Positions 10,642 to 21,306 of a stretch of DNA of 64,000 nucleotides are shown here, in pieces. The notes beneath the pieces are model-generated. The model was not told where the DNA came from. It saw nothing but the letters and a program-made list of their open reading frames with translations, and searched no databases. Origin of the DNA: Mycteria americana (lineage: Eukaryota; Chordata; Aves; Ciconiiformes; Ciconiidae); NCBI RefSeq assembly GCF_035582795.1, contig NC_134367.1, forward strand, positions 54,405,562-54,469,561. The letters run 5' to 3'. How positions within the stretch are numbered: position 1 is the first letter of the stretch; each line of letters starts with the position of its first letter. Both the position numbers and the translations under genes were made by a program.

Positions 10642-11899
10642 CTGACAGCATGATTTTTAATTCCTGCCCCCCTCCAAAGTAATGGGGCAGTGAAACCAAT
10701 TCCTCCTTAGTTTGCACTTGTATATAATAATATTCTCATGCATTCCCCATTCTGTAACCACACAAAGACTTTGAAGATTGCAAGAGTACCCCTAGGTAGT
10801 ACTTTCGCTCTTGCTAAGGTTTTCCTATGTCTCACTGATGGAGTTTTATAAATTTCACACAGAATCATACAAAAATAATGGTAAGAGATTTGCAAATAAA
10901 TAACAGAAATAGCAGAATGTTATGTCTGTTTCTGTCAGAGATGTGTTAAAGATCAATGGTAATTCATGGTACCAAGCATAACAGGTCTGTGTAGAATATG
11001 TGCAAATATGATGGCACCTGCCTTTTATCCCAAAAATAAGATTCCAATCCACTACTTTTACAGTTCATCAGACAGGACATCAGCATTTCAGTGAAGAGAT
11101 TTAACTTCTTCAATAAGAAACTGAATAACCATTGCAATAAGTCTAATGGGTATTTTATCAGTGGTGTTAAATATTTTCTTCCTTCTTCTTTTTTATTAGT
11201 TTTGTGAGATGTAGTTTCCTCTGCCCGCACATTGCCTACTATGCAAGATTTCCCAGTGTGCTTTATATTAATGACAATTTAACATATGGTAGGAAAACCT
11301 TGCTAACTCTTTCTTCACTAATCCACAAAGTCCAATTGCTCACACTAAAAAAAACTCCAAAGTTTTCAAATAATCCAGTATGTGACTCTGGATCACAGTT
11401 ATAAAATATGCCAACTTTCAGGCCAAATCTTGTCCAGAATGATTTGCATCAGCAATATTCTACACTTGACGAATTTTAATTTTTTTTATTAAACAGTGGA
11501 TTGTCCTTACAATTATTTGAACACACAACGTCTCTCTACATAAGCAACATAGTCATTTTGGCTTCTATAGCTTATTACGAGTGTTCCCAAGAAAGAGGAT
11601 GTGTTTTGAAATTATGGTGATTCTCACTCTTAAATTGCACTGCCCTCATTAAATGTTTAACGGGGAAGTGGTTTGCTTGTTTACTTCTCAGTATGACTCT
11701 TTCTCAATCAGTATGAACCTTCACTCATTTGTGTGAATGAGCAAAACCAAGATTTTAACTCTTGTGATTCTTCTCCTGAATGTCACGAGTTGTTTACAAA
11801 TGTCAGCGGCTGAAGACAAATGAGATTTCTGAAGAATGTCAGGTGGCCGGGAGGGTGTGGGAGTCCTTGTGGTCGGTTGCTGCTTTCCCTCTTGCTGTC
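10642..11899. other. Intergenic, nothing recognised
   Basis: Short frames only. The right end may include further decayed sequence of the LINE at 11900-12600, whose edge is unclear. Confidence 0.3.
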
Positions 11900-12600
11900 C
11901 TGTTCAGAGCCCAGATAGACTCAAACAGCAGTGTAGTGGTATTCCCTCTTCTGCTGTCCTCACTTTCCCAATTACCTTGTAATGTTCAATTCAGCTTTTT
12001 GACCAGGACCAGGTCTTGAGCTGATTTTCTTATGAAGTTTCCTGGTTTAGCCCTAAGATTTAATTTTTTAATAACAGTCAGCTCAGAGCCCATCACTTTG
12101 CAACAGAACAGGGTTTTTTTCCCATGAGCATTCCTTTACACTTAGGTGCATTGAATATAATCTGCTGTTGTATTGCCTAGTCAATCAATACCAGGATGTG
12201 CTTGTGAAATATTCTGAAGTTAAATTTTGGTTTTATTGTCCTGAATAACTCAGTATCATCAGAGAACTTTGCCTCTTCACCAGTCACCCACCCCCTTTTT
12301 CTAATCATTTATTGCTTTCTTGAACAACACAGGCCCAAGCAGATATCCGTGTGGGACTTCAGTGGTGATCTCGTTCCACTTAAAGCTGACCATATATTTC
12401 TGCTCTGAGTTTCCTTTGTTTTAACCAGTTTTATCCATATCAAAAACTTCCCTATTTTCCTATTACCAGTTTTTTAATGGACTTTTGTGAGCAACTTTTT
12501 AGAAATTTATCTAAACTGACATGTAACTTCTTTACAAGGCAATTTTAGATTTTCTTCTCCCTAATTCAAGATACAGACACACTTGGAAATGCTATAATTC
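11900..12600 (-). mobile_element. Ancient CR1/L3-type LINE RT-domain remnant
   Basis: On the minus strand, moving down from 12600, the blocks follow the order of a CR1/L3 ORF2. There is a counterpart of the NWL region (about 12480-12400), the segment equivalent to 'TSGVPQGSVLGPVLF' (12376-12331, now frameshifted), a broken FINDLE block, then S-D-D-T-E-L-F at 12263-12243, matching the catalytic FADDTKLF box with both aspartates kept. After this come a decayed 'KCK..H.GKK' block (about 12150-12120) and the following linker down to about 11920. Stops and indels throughout show it is dead. The 5' and 3' ends of the element are not visible. Confidence 0.6.
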
Positions 12601-13977
12601 TCATAGGATTTGGGGGAATTTTGATCAGCTCTTGTTTCTTTTTCCTGTTTCCTATAATTTATGGCACCCGTCACTGGAAAGATGGTGATCTGGATAACAC
12701 AGTGTCATTTACTGTTACAGTCTCCTTCCTTTAGACAAGTCAAAATATGTAAGACACCCAGCAATAAGCCAGATGATTGATTACATTGTTTGTTAATTGT
12801 GGTATATTAATAGCCTTGTAGAGCAAACTTACATTATCTTGGTGTGCTAAGACTGCTTGAAGGTATATTCAGAAAGCTAAATAAATAGTCATACTCACAG
12901 TAGTCAATCTAATTTCAGGATTCCATTTGAAAATGGGGACGAAGAAGGAACGGAGATGAACTATGTTCATTCATCTTTATTATATATTACATCTGCTGCT
13001 TGTAAAGATACATTAAAGATCATGTATGCCTCCTTTAATAGTGTTCAGTTTACATACCTACTGGTAGAGTAAATTCAGATAAGTGCACTTTACTTGAAGT
13101 TACAGATTTAGCCTTGCCCTTCATCTCCCAGCTTTTCTCAAATTGTTGGCTTTTCATAGGTGGAGGGGATTAAAGCTCAGTGAAAACACCAAGGAGAATT
13201 GCGCATATGAAAAAAAAAGGCAACAGTGCTTATGCTCATTTCTCTATGTTCTCCCCTGAAATCTCAGTTAAATGGTTTTGCAGCTGGACTTTCTAAGTGA
13301 CAAGTCCTTTTCAGAAAATATTTGCAAAACTGCTCCTGAAGATGGTCTTAAAAGATAAGGCTGAAAATTTTTAGTGCTTACTGAACAGATGGAGAGGATA
13401 CCACCAGAGAGATAAGAGGAAGAATAGGCATTCAGAATGACCAGAGCTAAGGTAAACAACCAGCCTACCAACCCCCCGGGCTTAAAAGAACCAAAAGCAG
13501 GGGTGGAAAAAAAAATTTTAAAAAAATGCGAGAGCCCCTTTATACAGTATAACAATGTCAAAAAGAAAATCAATCTTCCTGCTGAAGATCTCCCTAAACA
13601 CTGGCTGCAAAAAAAACATCAATAGTTGCTCAGACCACGATTTGTTTTAAACATGTCAATTCTGTCTACATTGATATTAACCAAGCATAAGTAATAACCA
13701 ATTCACTGAGGCTTCACAAACATCCAAGCGCAGTATTAGAGCATATCAAGCCATCTGAGACTAATTTGAGGTCTGCAGGGTGTAGGACTTGGAAGACTTA
13801 AACTTTATATCATTGGACCGGAAAAACTTCTGACAGTGTCATGGCTCCATGTGTTTATTACAATGTGCATAAAAATATATACATACTATGTATGTATGGA
13901 AAAGCTGTAACGTTGAGATTTCAGTGTTAGGTGAAGTGGTAGAATAAAATATGATGATAGACTTTTTTTTCTTCCAG
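12601..13977. other. Intergenic, nothing recognised
   Basis: AT-rich. A 101-codon minus frame (13268-13573) overlaps a lysine-rich plus frame across an A-rich run, and neither is convincing. A long pyrimidine run immediately precedes 13978. Confidence 0.3.
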
Positions 13978-14155
13978 CACAGGTCTTGTGGAAAGTTGTT
14001 AGGGTTGGGGTTTTTTAACTTTTTGCAAAGTAAATCTATAATTTGGGACAACTTGGAGAAATTTGTAGAATTATACAGAGGAACGCTGCAAGAAGACATT
14101 TTTCTTGAAGTAGTCTCTCATTATCACTTCTATAGGAGTCGATACTCTGAGTCAG
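13978..14155 (+). CDS. Weak candidate internal exon
   Basis: A very strong acceptor (eight T residues, then CTTCCAG, AG at 13976-13977) and a CAG|GTAAGG donor (GT at 14156) bracket 178 bases that stay open in one frame. The frame runs from CAC at 13978 (phase 0) and leaves in phase 1. The latter half reads well (WDNLEKFVELYRGTLQED). The first half includes low-complexity GGGTTGGGGTTTTTT, which is unlike coding DNA. No family recognised. It could equally be a noncoding RNA exon or chance. Confidence 0.2.
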
Positions 14156-15380
14156 GTAAGGACACGTTCCTAGAGCACATCTGGTAATTAAGAGAGTGAT
14201 TCTCATTGTATGACTCCACCTAAGATACACTCTGAAAATTAACATCGCAAGCCTGTGGGTTGGCCTAAATCCTGAAACTGTTCCTCAGGTGGAAGGAAAG
14301 AACAGGCCCACCCTTTTCAAGGATGACTAGACAACTAGGCTGGAAAAGTCCAGTAATATAGGGGACTGCCTCAGAGACAGTCTTTAGGATGCCGTGTGGT
14401 TGCTCTTTCAATCACCAACAGCATGGCACCTTGAGAAGTTGTATTCTGCAAGTCTTGCATCTTGAGATACAACCTTGGTCAGGGAAGCAGGAAATGAGGA
14501 CCTTGAACTCTTGTCTTCCTTCCCATCTCCTGCATTGAGTTACAAGATCCACTGAGGGATGAGAAAAAATAGTAGGATATCCTATGTCAGATACTCCAGA
14601 GGAAAACATGTCCCAGGCCATCAGCACAAGAGGTAAATGTGCCATACAGGATTGCACTTGTGCTGGCTCCTGCAATTGGATGCTGAAAACGTCCTTTTAG
14701 GCCACCTTATAAACTCCCAGATACATGCTTTACTCTGTAAAGTAATGTATATTATGTCTAAGAGAGAACAATGGAATTAAGAGTTTGTGCATATGTTGCT
14801 GATTACAACCGCAAATTGACACGTTCAAGGAAAAAGCTGTTAATGCTAAAGATGACTAGGTTAATTTAACATATTGCTAGCCGTAGCATATTGCTAGCTA
14901 ACCACCTTTTGTAGAGGATTAAATTAAGAGTGCAAATGGATCTGGCCCACTCTGTGGCTGCTCAATTGCTCTGTCTGATGGCAGGAAAGCAGCAGAAACA
15001 TATAGCCCGAGAAGGACAGAGCGTGTCTCCCCTGGAAGGGGCTGTCTGCATTTAGACTGAACTAAGTGTACCCTACATCACTTTATCCATTTGCCAGCTC
15101 ACCTTTGGGCTATGCCTTGGCCGGGGGACAACAATCAGTTACCATCCTGAACAGACACTGCTTTTCTGTACAGCCTTTGAGTGTCCCATAGCAGTTTTAG
15201 TTTAACTCACAAACTAGGCAGGCTAAAATTCAGACAGAGAGGTAGATATCATGAACTTGAAGCCCAACTGCTCACTTTCGGAGCTAAGTGCTAACCAAGC
15301 AGGAACAACTCCATGGGCACTGTGTAAAATCTGGGTGTGGAAAGAGCAATTGTAGTTTTAATGCAAGTTAGCAGTTATAA
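14156..15380. other. Intergenic, no gene seen
   Basis: Short frames only. A direct repeat of 'catattgctagc' occurs twice at about 14869-14900. A locally GC-richer patch near 14940-15060 has two overlapping open frames but no splice context. Confidence 0.3.
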
Positions 15381-15520
15381 AATTATAGAATAATTTAGTT
15401 TGTAAGGGACCGCTGGAGATCAAAAAGTCCAACCCCTTTTTCAAAGCAGGGCCACCTTCAAAGTGAGATCATGTTGCTCTGTGCCTTGTCCAGCTGAGTT
15501 TTGAGTATCTCCAATGACAT
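15381..15520 (-). mobile_element. CR1 LINE 3' fragment
   Basis: Plus-strand reading shows the reverse complement of a CR1 tail: 'aattatagaataattta', then 'gggaccgctggagatca', 'agtccaacccctttttcaaa' and 'gtccagctgagttttgagta'. This matches the familiar CR1 3'UTR order (terminal octamers, 'ggttggaagggacc', 'gatcatctagtccaacc', 'gtccagt'). The fragment is 5'-truncated and moderately diverged. CR1 is the dominant LINE of birds, so this supports the taxonomic call. Confidence 0.8.
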
Positions 15521-17309
15521 TCAAAGAGACTCAAAGTCACTACTGTGAATGGCTCTGTTTACATCAAGAAGTTACAATGCTAGTTAATACTTGTTTGCTA
15601 ATACATGATTAAGGGAAGATTGTTGTTGTTGTTACCAACATGGACTTACTCTAAAGGATTATGAATTCCAGAGTTTAAAAGAGGCAAATCTTACCCTCTT
15701 TAAATTCCAACATTATTTCAGATTTCCCTTCATTCACTTATGAACATTTATCTTAATCTTAAAGAGTTGAGTCAGTTCTGGGAGTTCTGGTGTGAGATAG
15801 GAATGGACTTCAGCATATATTAACATTAAAGAGAAACTGAAGACTATTTGAATGTGTGTTTTTCTTTCCTTCAAAATGAAATTAAAAAAAACAGTATCCA
15901 GCACCCTATGTCCTGGAAGTGAGGTACTCTATGGGAGGTTGGAGCTTGATCTCACCAGCTAAGAGAAGAAATTCAACTCACATTAGAATAAGGATGCTAA
16001 CCGCTGAGCACTAGGCAAACAAGGCCACCGTCATGATCACTCCTCCTGCAATCTCGGTCTGAAAGGAAAAGGCCACCATTCCTGCATTGTGCTCTGCAGG
16101 AAAAGCCCATTTGCCACATCAGGTGTAGCAGAACCCGATGAGCTTGGGCTGAGGAAGACAGTGAGCTGAAAAACTTGACTTTACAAACCTAAAGTGTTTC
16201 TTGGCATTCTGCAGAGCAAAATTTTAACTTTTCAAGGAGCTGCTGTAGAAAAAAATACCAGTGTTACTGGATGTTTCTACCATTCAGTAGCAGCTGAGGT
16301 GGACAGTGGAAGATCTAAAATGTTATGCATTTATATACTCACTTAGCATATTTTAATGCTTTTTTAATGCATTTTCTACTTTTTTTTTACATGTTTTTAA
16401 TCTTAACAATCTTGCTAGGCAAAATTCCGCCAGATGCATATATTTAGCACTGTGTACACTCATTTTCAGATAGGCTTACATGAGATGGTGATAGAAAGGT
16501 CAAATTATGTTTGCACAGTGTTTTAACCAAGGTAAAATACAGGAGGCTTAACAAGGTAGGAAAAAAAAAAAGGCAGCTGGACAGGACTTGATTAAATGAA
16601 TGTTTACATACTTCCATCTTTGTTTTCACTGCAGGATTGGAACAATAGGGAGGTTCCTTAAGCATTACATTGGGAGGGCTGGATTAAAGAAAATAGGTGC
16701 CAACAATGCACTCCTTGAATGTAATTTAAAGTTGTAAATTATTTATTACGGTCTACATTCAAAGTCAAAGCAAAATTGCTCTGAATTTCAAATGTCAGAT
16801 CCAGAATAAGATTCTAATTCTTCAAAAGATTAAAGGGTTAGTTCAAAGCTGTTAAAGCGGGTTATTGTTTCAGTGGGCAAAACTGAAATGAGGTTAAGGT
16901 ATGAACTGGATATGGTATCTGTGCATTTATAGTGTATTACAAACAGCAGTTTTCTTATCTCTAAAATGCATTTTTCCTATCTCATCATATCCCTGATACA
17001 GTTCCAGCAATGAACTGAAATTTGATCATAGTAACATTACAGAAAGATATTAAACTGTGTTCTGAACTTGTTTTTGTTTGTGGATTTTTATGGCTACAGT
17101 TAGTATGGACTTCTGATCTACATTTTTTCAGATATTCTAATGCCCACATATCTGAGAACTGATTCCAAAAATTTTGGGGCAATTCTCACTATTTATCAGT
17201 GAGAATAATTCACTCAGTATAACTCCTTCACAGTTAAAAATTTTCTTTAAACAAGAATAGTGATATGAAATGTGTGAAGTTCATGACCTTAGATTTCAAA
17301 ATAGTTCAT
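15521..17309. other. Intergenic, nothing recognised
   Basis: Includes a short (TTG)n run near 15620-15634 and an A run near 16560. No gene-like structure. Confidence 0.35.
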
Positions 17310-17425
17310 AGCAGATGCATTTTTATGATGGAGAAACAGGCACGTAAATGTGTTGTAATGAAGATCACTAAGCAAGTCCAGGACAGAATTTGAAACTGGG
17401 GAATAAGATGCTTCATTCCTAGAAC
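17310..17425 (+). mobile_element. MIR-like SINE relic
   Basis: Order and wording follow the MIR core and tail: 'tttttatgatggagaaacag', 'gcacgtaaatgtgttgtaat', 'gatcactaagcaagtcc', 'aggacagaatttgaaactgg'. Strongly diverged; edges approximate. Confidence 0.4.
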
Positions 17426-18386
17426 AGTTTATGCATGGATGATGCTGATTGTCTACCGTAATGTCATTATTACTTATAAGAGTATTTCCTCTGTTCAAGA
17501 GGAAGAGGCCATATTATTTTTACTTTTGTGGATTACAACGAATTAAAGAGCCCAAATGTTCTAAGATATAGCTTGGATTTGAAGCAAGACAAATCAAAGC
17601 AGTACAATTCATTTAAAGGCTTCTTCAATTACTTTGATGTTACAGGAGGAAAACTTCAATTATGACTTATTTTTTTCTAAGAAGCCTGACTGACAGCTCA
17701 TGGAAACTATGTGCTCCATTAATCAACAGAAGAAACATAGCAAGGATCTTGTCATTTCTGCCAACACAGTTAAGAGCAGTAATTGATAATAGCTTAATTG
17801 GTGGCTTTAATCATTTATATATTTGTCCACTATAAATACAATTGGAACTTAAAATTTATTATGGAAAAAAAAAGCACTAACAAGATCTCCCCCAGTTGTT
17901 AGTAATCCAGAGCAGCTCTGAAACATGATTTGAGAACAGCAATCTCCCTGTCTCATTGACAGGCACCAGGGACATCCTGAAAAAGTTTTAAGTTATGCAA
18001 AAATGAAAATGGATGACTGTCCAAAATAGTATCTCATAATTTGGTTTGTAAACTGAAATAAGAAAAATATCTGAGAAAGTACTTTTCTGGTACTGAAACA
18101 TCAAGGATGGTAGATCTAAAGATAGCCCGAGATGGCAGATACTTAGGAACTGTGATCTAATCATATAAAATGCAACTGTTTGAATTAAGATTTTTGTTGA
18201 ACCCTATAACTAAGACTATGTGTTCAGTCATTGGTCTTGTCTAGTCCCCTTCTGGAAAAGTTCAGCTCAAGGAGCAGTAGACTGGATTAAATTAGAAAGT
18301 AATGAGGTCCTGATAGAGGAATCAAAGAGTAGGCTGACCAGGGCACGAGGGAGTCAATAGGACAGCTGAGTAAGCAAGGAGATTTG
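17426..18386. other. Intergenic; possible AT-rich conserved element
   Basis: 17640-17850 is AT-rich with several homeodomain-type TAAT/ATTA cores, including 'taattgataatagc' and 'ttaattggtgg'. This would suit a distal enhancer but is not proof of one. No genes. Confidence 0.2.

Positions 18387-18413
<27 letters not shown>
18387..18413. repeat. (CT)n microsatellite
   Basis: Perfect CT dinucleotide run of about 27 bases (GA on the other strand). Confidence 0.95.
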
Positions 18414-18417
<4 letters not shown>

Positions 18418-19411
18418 CATTGCTAGGAATATTTTAATTTAAGTTTGGTCCCTGAAAGAGTTTTGTCATTGAAAGTGGTCTTGAAAAGGCACTGAGTCAA
18501 TTTATCCCCATTGCAAGGCCCTTTTCACTGGCAGTCCCTCATTGTTGCTGAGATAAGGAGAACAAAGGAAATATTTTACAGGTACCTCCAAATTAATTGT
18601 GGGTGGAATAGAAGTTAGATTAGAGACTTCTCCAATTAGAGATGATTACTGCTGCAGAGAAACAGTCTTTTCTAGGGCAGAAGTCCTCATACCTCTGACT
18701 TTCTCCTATTTCCCTTCTGAAAAAAGTTTTCATTTCACTGTTCCTTCCTTCCTAGGTCTCACAGTTGCCCACCTCCACAGACTCTGCCCCAGAATCACCC
18801 TTTGCGTACTCTTCATCTCTTCAAAACGTCCCCTCATTTTCCCAAACTCATTCCTGCTTAATCCTTCCCTCCCACCTCAATAACTCCCTCCCTCCCTCTC
18901 TTTCACCCCAGAGCTGGACTTATTCATGGAAGCTAATTAAAATTAAAAGTGATCACAATCTCTTTATATTAAAGGAAAGACCTAACATCCTCAAAAGCAC
19001 ACTGCTATGAGTAATGTGCTCTCACTTAACTGGTAGATAAATACCTATCATCTACTCCAGATCCTCCCAGTTCACCCAGTCCTCTCTCTTACTACTGCTC
19101 CACAGCCAAAAACTCCCCAGGACAGACTCCTCTTGCAGATCCCCTCTCCCCTCCAAACAGCACCCAGTATTGAGCCTGGAGCTGTCTGAATTATCTGTGC
19201 AAGCTGACAGCCCCTCAGTCCCCGCGGCCACCAGCACCCCCTGCCCTTCTTTCCCAGACTGCTGTTGCTAAGTCAGCCTGCCCACCTGCCTGCCTCCTCC
19301 TGCAGAAGCCAAGCTTCAGCCTCTGCGTCTGGCTGGGCCCCTGGCACCCCAGGCACATTCAATAACAATCTATCCAAACAGGGCTCTGACAGCAGAAACA
19401 AGAGAGCATGT
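18414..19411. other. Intergenic with pyrimidine-rich patches
   Basis: C/T-rich stretches near 18840-18910 and 19070-19310. An exceptionally strong acceptor-like string ends in CTCCTGCAG near 19304 and is followed by about 40 open codons that run into an A-rich repeat. No donor follows, so I do not call an exon. Confidence 0.25.
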
Positions 19412-19460
19412 TAAAAAAAAAAAAAAAAAGGAAAAGAAAAAGAAAAAGAAAAAGAAAAGG
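19412..19460. repeat. Poly(A) run and (AAAAG)n microsatellite
   Basis: About 18 A residues, then GGAAAAG and AAAAAG units to 19460. The lysine/arginine-rich frame starting at 19408 is a translation of this repeat, not a gene. Confidence 0.9.
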
Positions 19461-21192
19461 TATTGTAATCCTATATCCTCAGCTTGCCACTCTTTATCCA
19501 ACACCAAATAAGCTTATTACAACAGGACTATGCATCTTGTGCTCTCCTGGCAACACTGAATTAAATCCAGACAATTCAAGGAGACCATTCAGAAGAGAAT
19601 TTAAAAAGGGGGTTGCATTAGCTGAGTGGAGAACTGAGTAAGGTATAAACAAGTATTTCATCAAAGACAGGGTCAGGGTGAGGGCAAACTCTGGCAAGGG
19701 TCCAACCGTAGTGATAAACCAGAGGGAGATGCTGGTGGAAGAAAAAGTTCAGGGTTAGCAATGACAATGAGATTTCTCGCCTGGAGAGAAAAGTAAAGGT
19801 CTAGAGACACGAGAAAACTTTAGCCTAATTAACGGCTCTCCTTGTGGAAAAATTGGTACCAAAATAACACATCTTAATTATTATCTCCATCGTTACAGGA
19901 ACCCATGTATCTTTAACTTCCTATCTAGTGAGTAACACGGCACGGCCCCACAGCGTTTCCATTGGACTGCCTCCCTTCATCCAGGCTGCACAGCAAAGCA
20001 CTTCATGGTGCACAGCCCGGGCAGCGGCTCCCCTCTCCTCTGGAAGAGGCAGTGGTGGGGGTAGGACGCAGTCCTTTGCCTCTGAGATGCCGTCTGGACA
20101 TCACTGAACCAAGTCATGAAATGCTAAGGTGAACACGTGGGGCAGGTTTGTTTGTTTAAGGTCATGCTTGAACTGCTGTAAAGCAATGCGTTTTCAGCTT
20201 GTTTTCAGCTCCCTGCATACTGTGTGACAGATTCATAGTGTCCCTGTACTTCATAATTCCTTTTAGAGAGGGAAAAGCAGTGAATAACAAAATGTCTTGA
20301 GCCTAAAGAGCTCTGCATTCAAATAGGGAGTTAATTCAAGTAGGGCCTGATTTCACTGCCTTTACCTAACTGTTAAATGAGCATTTGCAATTCAAAAGAG
20401 AAATATGTCATGATTGCTGGATTCCAGTTAGGTCACCCAAGGAGTAGGTACCACTCACTTTCAGTAAAAATATGGAAATCTGACCCACAGACTGCTTTAG
20501 TAGAGATTGCGTTATGGAGGAGTGCAGCTCAAAAAGTAGAGGAGTGCAGGCATACAGTGTAAACTAGTTTATTGAAAATGTGTGCCCTCCCCTCCTTTCT
20601 CCCATGACATTTTAATTTTTCAGCATTTTGTCAGTATTGATACGGACTGCCACTGTACCTTTAACTCCCATTAAAGGAGACTAAGGAGAATGAAAACCAG
20701 AAAGTTTTGGGTAATAGTTCTTCTGGTGGAACCAAGACCTGAATCCGGCCACATATAACAGCCTGGTGATGTCTGATACAACCCATTAAAAGTACCCTGT
20801 GTAGTCTATAAATTACAGCTGTGAAAATGGAACCAAATCCTTTTAATGTGCTTTTCTCAAGAACATATTTTTATGTACATCTGGGTGTTTGACTAAGCCC
20901 ATATGTTATTACTTAACCTCTGAATCTATCAGGTATATGGACAATAAAATCTACAAAAGTTAAAGCCTAATTTAGTAAAGATTGGTCTGGTTTCCCTGAA
21001 TTTCCTGTCCTTTTTAAAGCAAGCATTAGCTTTGTTACCTGGAGCGCCTGCAATTGCTAGCATTCCCAAGCAGCTTACAGTGTAGGAAATAAAAGGTGTT
21101 ATTCAGTTTGAGTATAAAAATTCATTTCAGATGAAGATCTATTTTTTGTTATTTATTTATGTTCTGCGTGAGACAACAAAGTGTGCAGATCA
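19461..21192. other. Intergenic, nothing recognised
   Basis: A somewhat GC-richer, CpG-bearing patch lies at 19930-20110 without an open frame of note. Confidence 0.3.
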
Positions 21193-21306
21193 ATGGCAAT
21201 CGGGTACGCAGCACGGTACATTTACTACCTTACTCTGTTAGCCTTGTTACTCTTGGACAGAACACGGTCAGCTGAGACGGGTCTGGAGAGGCCAGGCCCT
21301 GTGTAG
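21193..21306 (+). CDS. Small ORF with a membrane-like segment (weak)
   Basis: ATG at 21193, 37 codons, TAG at 21304-21306. The peptide begins MAIGYAARYIYYLTLLALLL and looks like a signal or single membrane segment followed by DRTRSAE. At least five CpGs lie within about 110 bases, unlike the surrounding DNA. The base at -3 is T, a poor initiation context, and no donor of good quality lies in or after the frame. It could be a chance frame, a microprotein or part of a noncoding RNA. Confidence 0.12.
   Translation: MAIGYAARYIYYLTLLALLLLDRTRSAETGLERPGPV

Noticed and set aside
15016..15103. Minus-strand exon ending at a good AAAG|GTGAGC donor near 15103
   Set aside because: All three frames before the donor contain stops within about 20 codons.
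19408..19641. Lys/Arg-rich 77-codon frame
   Set aside because: Begins in a poly(A)/(AAAAG)n repeat; no coding character after it.
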